NCBI GenBank assembly: GCA_033064195.1
Contig: JARBJD010000349.1
Span: 1 to 64,000, forward strand
Reading direction: 5' to 3'
DNA length: 64,000 bases
Source: Blattamonas nauphoetae
Taxonomy: Eukaryota; Preaxostyla; Oxymonadida
Under the pieces are notes generated by a model that did not search any database, had not been told where the DNA came from, and worked only from the letters and a program-made list of their open reading frames with translations. Positions 52,245 through 62,699 of this stretch are shown here, piece by piece. Position 1 is the first letter of the stretch. Every line of letters begins with the position of its first letter. Position numbers and translations under genes: made by a program.

Positions 52245-54090
52245 TCAGATTGATTCTGAGTTCAATCACTCGTTATGGGTCTGAAAAAAAAGGGAATAAT
52301 GAGATGAAGATGATGTCCAAAAGGAGCAAAAAACAGCAATTAACGAATATTCAGATGATTTATGAGTGAAGAGAAAGTGTGGGAAAGAGAGGAATGGTCC
52401 GAAAGATCAGCAGCGTGAAGCAAAGGAGATCCAGAATGCATCCAAGCAGATGAAGTGTCTGTGGTGCTTCACGTGGATGTTTACGTTTCCACGCCATGTC
52501 ATCCCTTTCTTTTTATCCACCTTGCAGGCTGGCAAGTTGTTTTGTTCTTGTCAGCCATTTTCCTCAAGTTCACTGACAATGCAAAGAAAAGAGAATCGTG
52601 CTGACCAATCCATCGCTTTCAAGATCAACCATCCCAACGCAAAAGAGGCCAGTCGAGACAGTCCAAACAAACACGACAACTCGATCGTGGGTTGGCTCGT
52701 CGTTGCATCTTCCGACTTCAAAAGGGGCAGATGCATCCCTCAGCAAAGTCGGCACGGAAGGCGTTGGCGGCAGAGGACCCGTTCCATCGCTGAGTGTTCG
52801 TCCATTCCATCGCAGAGTGTTCGTCCATTCCATCGCGGAGTGTTCGTCCATTCCATCGATGCTGAGCAATCACGATGGTGGAGTCAATTTTGGAGGAGTG
52901 TGAGTGGGATGGCACACAAAGACGAAGTCGTTGAAATGGTGTGGGATGCACAGGCTTCTGATTTGATCCCAGTGATCCCAGTCGGATCTGATCCCACCAA
53001 ATACCTACAATACCATTTCGTTTCTTTCATTTCAAAAAAGTCTTCTTATATATGATATTTGAATGGAAAAAAAAGTAAAAAGGAAAATGGTCACTTCATA
53101 GATCATGAAAATGCAAACTTTGGGTGCTGCTGTTTCAGTTTGTTCTACAACAATAATTATAAAAACAAGTCGATAATGCGTTATTATGTCTGATGGTTTT
53201 TCTCACTGACTAAAGTCAATGAACATCGAAGAGCTGTCTGGAAGAGCATTATGTGAAAACAAGAAGTGAATTGAACATGATTAATGAAGTGATAATGAGA
53301 AAATCTCAAAGGAAAAGAGTTGAAATTTGATCTCAGTCCAAATTTAGGCACTGACATCAATTGATCCCAGTTTTACCTATTTTGATGGGACTACTCAGAT
53401 GCCTGGGGATGCATCATCGATGGAGTTGAGGTTGGATGGTGTGGAGCAGCTGAGAGTGTCAGAAAAGAGTGGAACGAGCAGATGCAACAGCTTCTCTTTC
53501 TTCTCGTCCTGCCTGTTCTCTTCGTTGTTCCATGTGAGCGACATCAATCAGGATGCTCACTGAATTCCCTCTCCTCTTTTCACTTTCCATCCATCCACGA
53601 CGACTGAAGCAGAAGCTCCCGTGTCCTCTCTCCGCCGATCGTCCCCGCGCGGATGGTGGGATTGGATTGTGGAAGGTGCGCGTAGCATCTGCAGATGTTC
53701 GAGGGCGAAGAGAAGAATGCATTCAATTTGAGATCGGGCGAGAAGGGAGTGACATCAGTGCATGAATGTCGATGGAGCTGGTGTGTGGATTTCCACACCA
53801 ATCCGCAGTCAATCCCCTGACCAAACATCCACACACATATCAAAATGGACAATCCAACCAAAAAAAGAAGATGAGGGTGTGTGTCGAGAGTGGTGGAGAG
53901 TGTTGGGGTCAGTCACACATCAGATCGAGAATCCTTCGTGATTGGTCAATCACTCTTCAAATCAAGAGAGCGAGAGAGGGGTGTTGAAATCGGGAGAAAT
54001 GTGGAATAGAGACGGGAGATGGTTGAGCGAGGAGAGCTAAGCGTGTGGTTCGGTCTCGAAATGTTCGCATGTTCCAACCTGCTTCGATAA
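52245..54090. other. no confident gene; short repeats and duplicated flank
   Basis: Three 22-bp units (GAGTGTTCGTCCATTCCATC GC) lie at about 52793-52860. AT-rich non-coding sequence fills 53060-53340. From about 53620 to 54010 the sequence matches 56760-57150 in the same orientation (ATCTGCAGATGTTCGAGGGCG, GTCGATGGAGCTGGTG, GGGTCAGTC-CACATCAGATC). The shared part ends just 3' of the SPFLNW genes at 54091 and 57240, so it is duplicated gene flank. Confidence 0.5.
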
Positions 54091-55159
54091 TCATTTCGGA
54101 AGGTTCACGCCCAGCTGGTTGTTCAATTGGATCGAGTGGGCAACTACAAACCCTTCGAAGGATCCGTTTCGATCGTTTTGCAGCTGTTCCGCCATCACAT
54201 CTTCGATGCCCTCCATTCTCAACATTCGATGAATAGTCCTCCACAGTTGTCGCACTTCTCCTCTTTTTTGGTTCCATTCTTGCTGGATACTGTTCATGTG
54301 CAACAGAAACCAATTGATTGAGCCTTCTTTTTCGAAGAATGTGAGACAGCTCGGAATCATGAGAATGATTGGCATAAGAAGAACACATTCCATTGTCGGT
54401 TCAAAATATGGACATATTTGGAGGAGTTTGGCGAGGAGTGTCAGTAAATACCTGGATTGCTCACCATCGATGATCGATTTGCGGTTCACGCACAAATGGG
54501 AAATGTACTTCTCTGAAGGTACAATAACTTGCCTGAAAACAGTCTCATGAACAGCTTGTTGTTCATTGAGATCTTCAATTCCGCCTTGTCCGAGACCATA
54601 TGGAGTTGAGAGCCAGAGAGAGTCAAGGATGATTATCATGACGTTGTTGTGGATATCGACTGCATTGTCAAAGGAATGACACAGTACATTTAGAGATGCG
54701 ATGAGTTGATGGATCAGATCCGCTTTTACAAGGCTAAGATGGACATTTGGTGAAATGTAGCTGATCAGACGAAGGAGCATCTTCATTGCTGCTGTGGAAA
54801 TGACCTGGCTGGCTGAAGAAAGGAGTATCCCAATGGACTGGATGAATTCTGTCAATGAATCATCAGAGAACGACGCAAGGCTGTGGAGGAAAGCACCTGC
54901 TGATTCTCGATCATCTGGAACCACAGATTCGAGGAATTCAACTGCTTTTGTTTCCAAGATAGATATCAGGTGCAGGTTTGAATTTCACAGTGGCAACAAG
55001 AGACTGAAATATGTCGGTTGTTTCATCTTCAGATTCATGCATTTCTTTGCTCCAATTCAGGAAACGAGAACAGTCTGGAGAATGTGAAAAGTAGAATGAA
55101 GAGATACCATCGCAAGAAGAATCAGTGGATGATGGTATGTTCGTGTCTAAAGCAGTCAT
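54091..55159 (-). pseudogene. SPFLNW-family gene with one frame disruption
   Basis: From ATG 55159: MTALDTNIPSSTDSSC, the 33-nt GT-AG stretch at 55075-55107, then DCSRFLNWSKEMHESEDETT, FQSLVATVKFKPAPD. Near 54950 the sense moves to another frame (ETKAVEFLESVVPDDRESAG) and runs on to TIHRMLRMEGIEDVMAEQLQ and LGVNLPK. The second frame is open for 288 codons, so only one disruption is seen, at the place where relatives read SLEAKAVEF. It could be a recent frameshift or a sequencing error. Otherwise the protein has normal length and order. Confidence 0.75.
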
Positions 55160-55372
55160 TCTTTCAGATTTCGAGAAATGACACTTGTTATGGGTTAGAG
55201 AAACAGTTGAAAGAAAGAGATCGAATTGAAATTGATGAGAAATCAAGACAAATCAACACATAATTTGGACTGGCCGTTGTTTCAAGTTGAGCAAACATCC
55301 AACACATTCAACAAAAGCGGTTGATCTTGATCCAAATCAGCAACGAAACAAGTATGTTCCCGATGTTTCTGT

Positions 55373-55771
55373 TCAGCACAATCCTCTCCCCTTGCGGTCG
55401 GCCGCGAATACAAGCTCCCTTGCCTGGAAGAATGCTGTCCATCCAATGAACTCAACCATCTTCTCAATCTGAGCCTCCAACCACTCGTCCACAACCGTTC
55501 CGTCTCGCTGCGAGGTCAGTGTGATCTCTGGCACGTTCGTCAGAGGGAACCATGTCATGGATTGTGTGATCGTTCGCATTGTCTTTGGTGACGCTGTCCG
55601 CCAATCGTCCACCACAAGTCCAGACTGCTCTGCGATCGACAAACCGATTGAAGCCATCATCTTTGCTCCGCTTCCAATTTCCGGACTTTTCGAGACAGTT
55701 CCGGACAGAACAAACAGCCAGTGGAGAGTTTGGTGTGGGTTGGCCAAGATTCTTCGAGCAGCGTGAAACAT
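55373..55771 (-). CDS. unrecognised ORF, 132 codons
   Basis: The minus frame has protein-like composition: FHAARRILANPHQTLHWLFV, LSGTVSKSPEIGSGAKMMAS, IGLSIAEQSGLVVDDWRTAS, ITQSMTWFPLTNVPEITLTS, DEWLEAQIEKMVEFIGWTAF. No ATG-led start is certain; upstream (55772-55800) may be an intron. No family recognised. It may be an exon of a larger gene extending towards 56250, where only broken frames are seen. Confidence 0.45.
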   Translation of the reverse strand: MFHAARRILANPHQTLHWLFVLSGTVSKSPEIGSGAKMMASIGLSIAEQSGLVVDDWRTASPKTMRTITQSMTWFPLTNVPEITLTSQRDGTVVDEWLEAQIEKMVEFIGWTAFFQARELVFAADRKGRGLC

Positions 55772-57239
55772 CCAAATTGAGACTGAGCCTTCGTGTCTGT
55801 CGTTTCAGCTGACTTTTGCGTTTGTTTCTTTGGTGATGACTCCGACTTGCGTGAACTGTCGCGAGATTCCTGTTGTTGGTGCTTTGCGTGTCACATCACC
55901 TCAACACCATCACCAATCCTCGTGGAACGGCACACCAATTGCGAACGAGCATGGTGCAGAATTCTGAATCAATAATCGTGCCTGGTTCATTTGATTATTC
56001 GTGTTCAGTTTCAACGAGGCTCGCTGTCATCTTCAGCAGGCAATGCAGATGTGCTCGTTCTTGTTCTGCGTGTCAATCCATGCCAATCAGCTTGAGTCGA
56101 GAAGCGACAAGAATTCCTTCACACTGACTGATCACAACACAGAAGACGAAGAGCGAAGTGTTGAATGATGTGGTTGGAGGCGAGGCTGGGTTCCATTCTC
56201 TGATCGGTCCATCAAGATCGACTGACAGTTAATCTTCCTTGCTTCCAACATTGTGGCCGGTCATGAAGTGATGTGATTGTTGAGTGATCGAGTCGGGTCA
56301 GAACGACAGAAAGGAGACGAAAGGAGAAGCGTCTCCATCTCGATTCTTTTGTGTCAATCGGGTTGGGATCTCTGTGATGTCGTCCGTTCACCTCGTGCTT
56401 TCCTTCTTCTTCTCGTCGCAGGAGGCTTGCTCAGTCACAAGCACCACACACATCACTTCCCCCAAACTGTGTGTGAGTGTGCTGCTTCTGCGATACGCCT
56501 TGTCCGGTCACTTTCAGAACCATCTCTTTCTGTCCCAGTGTCTGGCATGGCTGGGAGGGTGACGAGAGGAGACACTGTTCGAGAAAGCGACGATGTTGGG
56601 ACAAATCAGGAAAGTGGACAGAATCAGACGAGACGAGGAGGTGCATATGCGGGCTTCGGTGTGTGTTGACTTCGAAGCAGTGAGTCTCAGCTCACGCCAC
56701 AGCGAGTGTGGTGAGGGGGGAGCGGAGGCGAGTGGGAGGGTGTGGGTGGTGACGGGGCAGGGCTCGAGAATGGCCATATATGGTGATGTGCTGGTGTGTG
56801 TCGGGATGAAGAAAGTGAATGGCTTGGAAGCATCTGCAGATGTTCGAGGGCGATGAGGAGAATGGACTTAATTTGAGATCGGGTGGGAAGGGAGTGACAT
56901 CGATGTGTGAACGTCGATGGAGCTGGTGAGTGGATTCCCTCACCAATCCGCCCTGCTAATCGCCAGAGCGACCATCCACACACAAATCAAAAGTCACAAT
57001 CCAACCAAGAAAAAGAAGATCAGAGTCTGTATAGTTTGCTGGAGAGTGTAGGGGTCAGTCGCACATCAGATCGAGAATCCATCGTGATTGGTCAGTCACT
57101 CTTCAAATCTTGAGAGCGAGAGAGGGGTGTTGAAATCGAGAGAGAACGAGGAAGAGGGGCGGGAGATGGTTGAGTGAGGAGAGCGAAGGGTGTTGTTCTG
57201 TTCGACTCTGTGCTGGTTCTTGACTTGGTTCATTCCTCT
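55772..57239. other. no confident gene; includes duplicated flank copy
   Basis: Short frames on both strands, none recognised. 56760-57150 is the second copy of the flank at 53620-54010. Confidence 0.5.
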
Positions 57240-57562
57240 TCTGGAAGGTTCATTCCCCGTTCGTGAGTTCTGTTTCGAAGAGGGACATTTGGTCACCTGC
57301 CAGCACCGACAAAGATCGCACACAAACAGTGTTTGTTGTCCAAAAGAAGCCACAAACAGTTCGAAACGCTCGTTCGTTCCTGGAGGTTTCGACCAAGGTT
57401 TTGGGACGTTCATGCCCAGCCAGTTGTTCCATTCAATCGATTCGGCAACAAGCCATCTTCCAACAATAACCCAGAAAACGATGGACTACCTCTAGCAAAA
57501 ACGGACTGCCCCTAGCCCAAAAAACGGACTGCCTCTAGTCATAACGCGGACTGCGCGTTGCA

Positions 57563-57943
57563 TTACCCATCTTCAATGCCCTCCATTCTCAACATCCGCT
57601 GCATAGTCTTCCACATTCGTCGCACCTCGCCCATTGTTTTGTTCATGTGCAACAGAAAAGCCCAGATTGCGTAATCATCCTCGAAGATTGCGAGACAACT
57701 TGGGATCGTGAGAATGACTGGCATATGAAGAATAATTTCCATTGTCGGTTCAACAGGAGGAAAAGGCCAGAAAATTGCGTAATCATCCTCGAAGATTGCG
57801 AGACAACTTGGGATCGTGAGAATGACTGGCATATGAAGAATAATTTCCATTATGTCGGTTCATAATATGGACATATTCGGAGGAGAGAAAGGCGAGGTAG
57901 GTGTCAGAAAATTCCAGGATTTCTCTCCATCGAGGATCGAAAA
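57563..57943 (-). CDS. SPFLNW gene 3' segment, split by a MITE, with internal tandem duplication
   Basis: C-terminal part of the gene that begins at 59480. Next to the element it reads FSILDGEKSW, then PTMEIILHMPVILTIPSCLA and MWKTMQRMLRMEGIEDG. A segment of about 110 bp (57650-57740 and 57765-57855) is duplicated in tandem, so the EIILHMPVILTIPSCLAIFE block occurs twice. The family end (LGMNVPKPW) is found further 3' at about 57410 in another frame. The paralogues have neither feature. Confidence 0.65.
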
Positions 57944-58800
57944 TGTCCCAATAATTTTGAAAAGAGCCAAAACACTATGGATGGTTTCACTTTTTATTTT
58001 TCTCCAAATTCTTAAAATCACTCAAATATGATGGAAAGGGGTTTGTTTCGAAATTGAGCTTCGATCGTGACGAGAAACGACACTTTTTTGAAACGCCAAT
58101 TGAACACATTTATTGTTTCAAAAACAGATGAGAGAAGATCATGAGGTGAGACAATGTGAAAAAGAAGGTTCTACAATGGAGAGTACGGATAAGATGTATT
58201 GTGAAGAAATAGAGGCAAAATACTCAATAGTCTCGAAAATGCTCTATTGCACTTGAATTATCAGTTGAAATTAGATTTCTGCATGAACCCAGGAGTACAA
58301 GTATTTTTCTTGAATTGGACACATGTTTGCACCCATCTGGCAGGATCATCATCGATCGTGTCCTGAACACTCCTTTCCTTTGTCTATCTGAAATTATGAG
58401 AGATAATTGAGAACAAACAGGTTTTATATGTCTGTTTGACACTGGTGAAGAGACATTGGGACATCATTATCTTAATCTCCAAGAGTAACCGTCATGGAAA
58501 AAGAGAATCCGCTTTCAGGTGCTACGAGTTTCAAAGAAAGTGAAAAGAGCACACCCGATCTTCACACATGTGACTTGATGTACATCGATCTGAGTGGAAC
58601 GCAGTTTATCAAAGGTGGAGCAGTGAGGTCACAATGAAGGTTGGAGAGTCAGTGCTTGAAAAGAGGATGTGTAGAAACGAAGTTTTGAGAGAAGATATCC
58701 GTGGAGATTGAGGACTTTAATCTGTTCCTGGAACAAGAATAGACAGAATTTGATAGAAAGACCAGTGAAACGGATGGATTCTTTCAAAATTATTGGGACA
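57944..58800. mobile_element. 857-bp Tc1/mariner-like MITE
   Basis: Perfect TIR TGTCCCAATAATTTTGAAA at both ends, a sequence style known from Tc1/mariner elements. The flanks read CGAAAA/.../AATCGG; with a 2-bp AA duplication the empty site is in frame with the host (SRF/SILDGEK), though the classic TA duplication is not seen. No transposase; the AT-rich interior holds only short frames. Confidence 0.75.
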
Positions 58801-59480
58801 AATCGGCTCATGCACAAATGGCAAATATACTTCTCGGATGGCGCCAGAACTTGCTGAAGAACTGTCTCGTGAACAGCTTGTTGTTCAGTGTCATCTTCAA
58901 TGCCAAGGCGTGTGAGATCAGTCGGAGATGAGAGGCAGAGAGAGTAGGCGATGATTGAAAGAAGACAGGTGTTGATATCGACTGCTTCTGTGAAAGAAAG
59001 AGACTGTGGATTGAGAGATGTGAGGAGTTGAGGGATCAGATCAGCTTTGACAATGGCAAGGCGTAATTTTGGAGAACTGTTCCCGAACAGAAAATTGAGC
59101 ATCTCTACTGTAGCAGCGGTGATGGGTTGACTGGCTGAAGAAATGAGCGCCATCATGGGCTGTATGAAGTCTGTCAAATATTCTTCAGAACTCGAGGCAA
59201 AGTGACTGAGAAAACCATCTGCGGAATGTCGAATCAGTGGATGGACAGATTGTAGAAATTCCACGGCTTTAGCCTCCAGAGAGTCATTCAATGCAGACTG
59301 GAACTTCACAGTGGCAACGAGAGACCGAAGGACAACGACCTTTTTGGGTTCAGATTCATTGCGATTGGACTGCCAATTAAGGAAAGGTGAACAATCTGGA
59401 GAATGTGAAAAGAAGTGGGAAGAGATACCAGGGCAAGGAAAATCAGTGGAGGAGGATATCTTCGAGTCACCAGCACCCAT
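58801..59480 (-). CDS. SPFLNW gene 5' segment, 33-nt intron or insert
   Basis: From ATG 59480: MGAGDSKISSSTDFPCP, the 33-nt GT-AG stretch at 59396-59428, then DCSPFLNWQSNRNESEPKKV, LRSLVATVKFQSALNDSLEA, ITAATVEMLNFLFGNSSPKL, AIVKADLIPQLLTSLNPQSL, ETVLQQVLAPSEKYICHLCM-SRF. After SRF the open frame runs into the MITE; host sense resumes at 57943. Apart from the insertion and the 3' duplication it is a normal family member. Confidence 0.8.
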
Positions 59481-59499
59481 TCCTTCCGGTTTCACAGAT

Positions 59500-60189
59500 G
59501 GATCACTCGTTATGGGTCAGATGAGATGAGGAAGCGCTGATATTGAAATGAAAATCATGTCCAAAAAGGAAGAACAAAAACCAATCAACGATATTTCAGA
59601 CTATTCATGAATGAAGAGGGAGCGGTGGAATGAGACTGAAAGAAAGATTGGAACACCCAATCGAAGAACAAGGAATGAACAAGAGAGGCAATAAATGCAG
59701 ACAGAAGAAGAGAGGCAGGTGGAAAGATTCGTCATTTCTCAGAGTCTTTGATTCTTCCTCTTCACAGCTCTGGCGGGATGTCCGTTTTGGGTGACGAATT
59801 GTGGAGCGAGCGAGTGTGCACAACAATCATTGGAATGTGCAGTCTTCCGGTCGAGTTGAAGAGTCAATTTGGACATCCGATCGATGCGAGACAGACACTC
59901 ATCTTCGCCACTCATCACCTCCCTCCCCAATTGTGAAGGAGGAGCGATGGCGGGACGAGGAGGACAGACAGGACAGATGCCACAGTCGAACGTGTGAGCA
60001 CCGATCCGCTTGGAAACACGAACAGTCCCTTCTGCTCTCCAAAATCATGTCCTCACTTTCCACCCCACACATCCAACCAACAAACCGTCGAATGCACTTC
60101 CGTCCAACACACGCAGAGATCACAGAGAATGTCACAGCCACATCAACAGTCATCGCATACCGAGTCAGGAACATGATGCATTCCAACCC
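59500..60189. other. no confident gene
   Basis: Short ORFs on both strands without recognisable family features. Confidence 0.4.
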
Positions 60190-60510
60190 ATCCATGTCGG
60201 TTGTGTTCGTTCTCCACCACTTTCAGTCTCACTCAGACATTCCACATTCTTCGTCCTTTGTTCTCTCGCAGTCCAGTTTGGAGATATGTTTTGTGTGACG
60301 AAGGAAGTGAGGAGGGAATGGCGAAGAACTCAACCAAGAGTCAGAGAAAGCGAACGAGGAAGATAGTCCAGGCGGGCATTGTTTGTGCTTCGAAGGAGCA
60401 GATATCTGCACGCTTCACAACGAGTGAGGTGAGGGAGAGGTAGAGTGGAGGGTGATGGCGTGGGTGGCGACGGAGCGGGATCGAGAACTGTCATGAATTG
60501 AACGAGGGCA
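60190..60510. repeat. dispersed segment, copy 2 (mate at 13335-13665)
   Basis: Same orientation and similar sequence to 13335-13665, diverged by scattered substitutions and small indels. The minus strand reads CEGSEDALVQFMTVLDPA, matching the QFMT piece of copy 1. Confidence 0.8.
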
Positions 60511-60563
60511 TCTTCCGATCCTTCACAATCACCTCTTCCATCAACAAACGACCACAGTCATCC

Positions 60564-62312
60564 GGGAACGACTATATCTCATCAAGCATTCCATCTATAT
60601 CTCATCAAGTTTTGATCAGACTTTTACTCTGTCCCTTAATAGTCTTTTCTCAGAGAAGGAAGAATCGATTTTCCATCTCTAACACATCATTCCTATCTTC
60701 ATCTCTCTGTAATTCTCTCTTTTGTCACTATTTTTTGTAGAATAAACTCACTTCTGTTGTTTCAAACAAACTACGTTGATCGAGCCATTGATTGTTTCTT
60801 ACAACATCGAGATTCAGTATCAGTGGACTTCTATCAGCTCGATTTGGTTGATCGGATCAACCAGCTTCTCCTCCACTTCGTTCTATCTCGGTTAATCCTT
60901 CGTGTCGCGAACTCTCCTCTTCTTCGGCGAAGATGTTTGTGTCGGCGGGAGTGATGTTTGCGATGCGACGAGCGAGGTTGGCGGAAGACGAGTGATGAGT
61001 GTCCAAAGCGAGAAGCGAGAAACAAGGTCGAGGATGGAGGGAGGAAGTGGAGATCCTTCAGCTGGGGCAGCTGGTTGTTTGATTGGGGAAGGCTGAGGAA
61101 GGCGGATCTTGCCCTTGTTTCGCTTGATTCGCTCCTAAATCGTCGTCGACGAGGGCGATCTTCATTTCAAACATTTCTTTGCTTCGCTGCTTTAGAATCA
61201 GCAGTGACCGGACAACATTCATCCCAACACACGACGAGAACTGTGTCATAGCTGTCTTCGCGTCTGGTCGGTAGGAGTCGGCGATGAGCGAGACGGAAGA
61301 ACACGAGGGGACAGTGCGAGAGGTGCAGCCAAGGCCGACGATACAGTCGACGAGGATGGAGTGGGAGTGGTCTTTGATCCAATCGATGCTGCATTCGCCT
61401 TCAGTCTCCACAATTCCTTCTGAAGATTTGTTTTCTTCTGCGTCTGGCTGTTCAGGAGTGACAGGACGAACGATTGCGACGAGAGAAGAAGGAGCAGTGA
61501 CGAACGGATGAAATTCGAGATGAGTTGAGTGAGTGTGGGCAGCATCGGTCGCTGTCCATCCTGCGAGTGGAGAGGGTTCACACTCGCCTTCCTGTTCAGC
61601 GTGGACATTCTTGTGGAGGGAGAGATCTTTCCACTTCGCCAGTCTGAGCAAGTTGGAGACCCGTACACCCACAGGACGTCGTAAAGGTGGCTAGCCCTCA
61701 TTTTGAGGAGGAATACTGACAAATGTCCTGTCAAACATGGATTGGATTCCGTGAAATGATGGAAGAACGTCACTTTCCGACGACGGCGAGGTGATTGCGG
61801 TTTTGTCTTCGCTTTAGCTGTTGAAGCATGTCAGCCAGCGTTGCTGATAAGAAATGATGTAGTCTGTCGATGTTTTCAATCGAGAATACCTCCACCAAGT
61901 CGACCAGAAGAAACATCAAGAAAAATGGTACAACTCTGCCTGGTAGGCCAAAAGCGGCAACAAACCATCCCAATACATTTACATACAAACATTGACTGAT
62001 GTAGATGAACGTACATGGAAATAGTCGATAAACTGCGAGATAACGAAGATGAGTCCCCTGTTTCTGATTCTCTACAAGAGAAAAACAATCAATGGCTCGA
62101 TCAACGGAGTTTTTGTTTGAAACGACAGAAGTGAGTTTATTCTACATAAAATGGTGAAAAAGAGAGCTACAGTGAGATGAAGAAAAGAATGACATGTTGA
62201 GTCTGAATTCGAGTGAATTCTGAAACTGAAAAAGACTATTAAGGGAAAGAGAAACCCTTGATCAAAACTTGATGAGATATAGATGGAATGCTTGATGAGA
62301 TATAGTCGGCCC
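60564..62312. mobile_element. long-TIR Mutator-like element, copy 2, different cargo
   Basis: The TIRs of about 230 bp (60564-60795 and 62080-62312) match those of the 26663-28859 copy. The left end GGGAACGACTATATCTC is identical and the right end is GATATAGTCGGCCC. A perfect 9-bp TSD CAGTCATCC lies at 60555-60563 and 62313-62321. The interior does not match copy 1, so the two share only their ends, as in Pack-MULEs. Confidence 0.85.
61058..61672 (-). pseudogene. captured coding piece inside long-TIR element copy 2
   Basis: 204 open codons on the minus strand with balanced composition: LLRLAKWKDLSLHKNVHAEQ, THLEFHPFVTAPSSLVAIVR, PVTPEQPDAEENKSSEGIVE, IDWIKDHSHSILVDCIVGLG, FEMKIALVDDDLGANQAKQG. 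No start context, so probably exons of a host gene. The pattern of short beta-rich stretches could suit a WD-like protein, but this is a guess. A second basic piece (60834-61025) follows. Confidence 0.45.
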
Positions 62313-62336
62313 CAGTCATCCACGTCACCAAGCTTG

Positions 62337-62657
62337 TCAGACAGCCATTTCGTCACGGCTGGTCTCGACGTGTTTCTCCTGAAGACGTTCAGGACAGTGT
62401 TGGGTGATGTGAAGGAGGGAGAGCATTGTTGAGTGTGTGACGCTCTGATTGGCAGAGAGAATGAGCACCTCGACGGACGGGATGGAGTCTGTCGAAGATC
62501 CACCTGGGAACGATTCAAGGCGACTGAGAAGAGAGTCGGTCGCAGAGGGATTCCCTGAAACAAGAGAACGATGAAACAGATCGGCTTTGGCGACAGTGCG
62601 AGTGGTCAGCGAGACCGAACTCAAACCATCCCATTTCAGAAGTCTTCCGCTTCCCAC
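62337..62657 (-). pseudogene. SPFLNW-like gene fragment
   Basis: Minus strand: AKADLFHRSLVSGNPSATDS, LLSRLESFPGGSSTDSIPSV, VLILSANQSVTHSTMLSLLH, ITQHCPERL. This order (seven residues around ILxSANQ-xT, then a leucine-rich helix) matches the middle of the SPFLNW proteins (LLSSASQ-ITTAAMKMLL). A frame change near 62400 leads to VTKWLSDKLGDVDD at the transposon TSD. N- and C-terminal signatures are missing. Confidence 0.5.
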
Positions 62658-62699
62658 TTTCAGAGATCAAAAGTGCGTGTTCATCAAAGTCAGAGCCCC

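Noticed and set aside
60490-62350. Claim that the long-TIR element copy 2 also lies in an intact reading frame
   Set aside because: The joined flank stays open briefly, but the protein-like frame on the left side differs from the one on the right, so frame conservation is not supported here.
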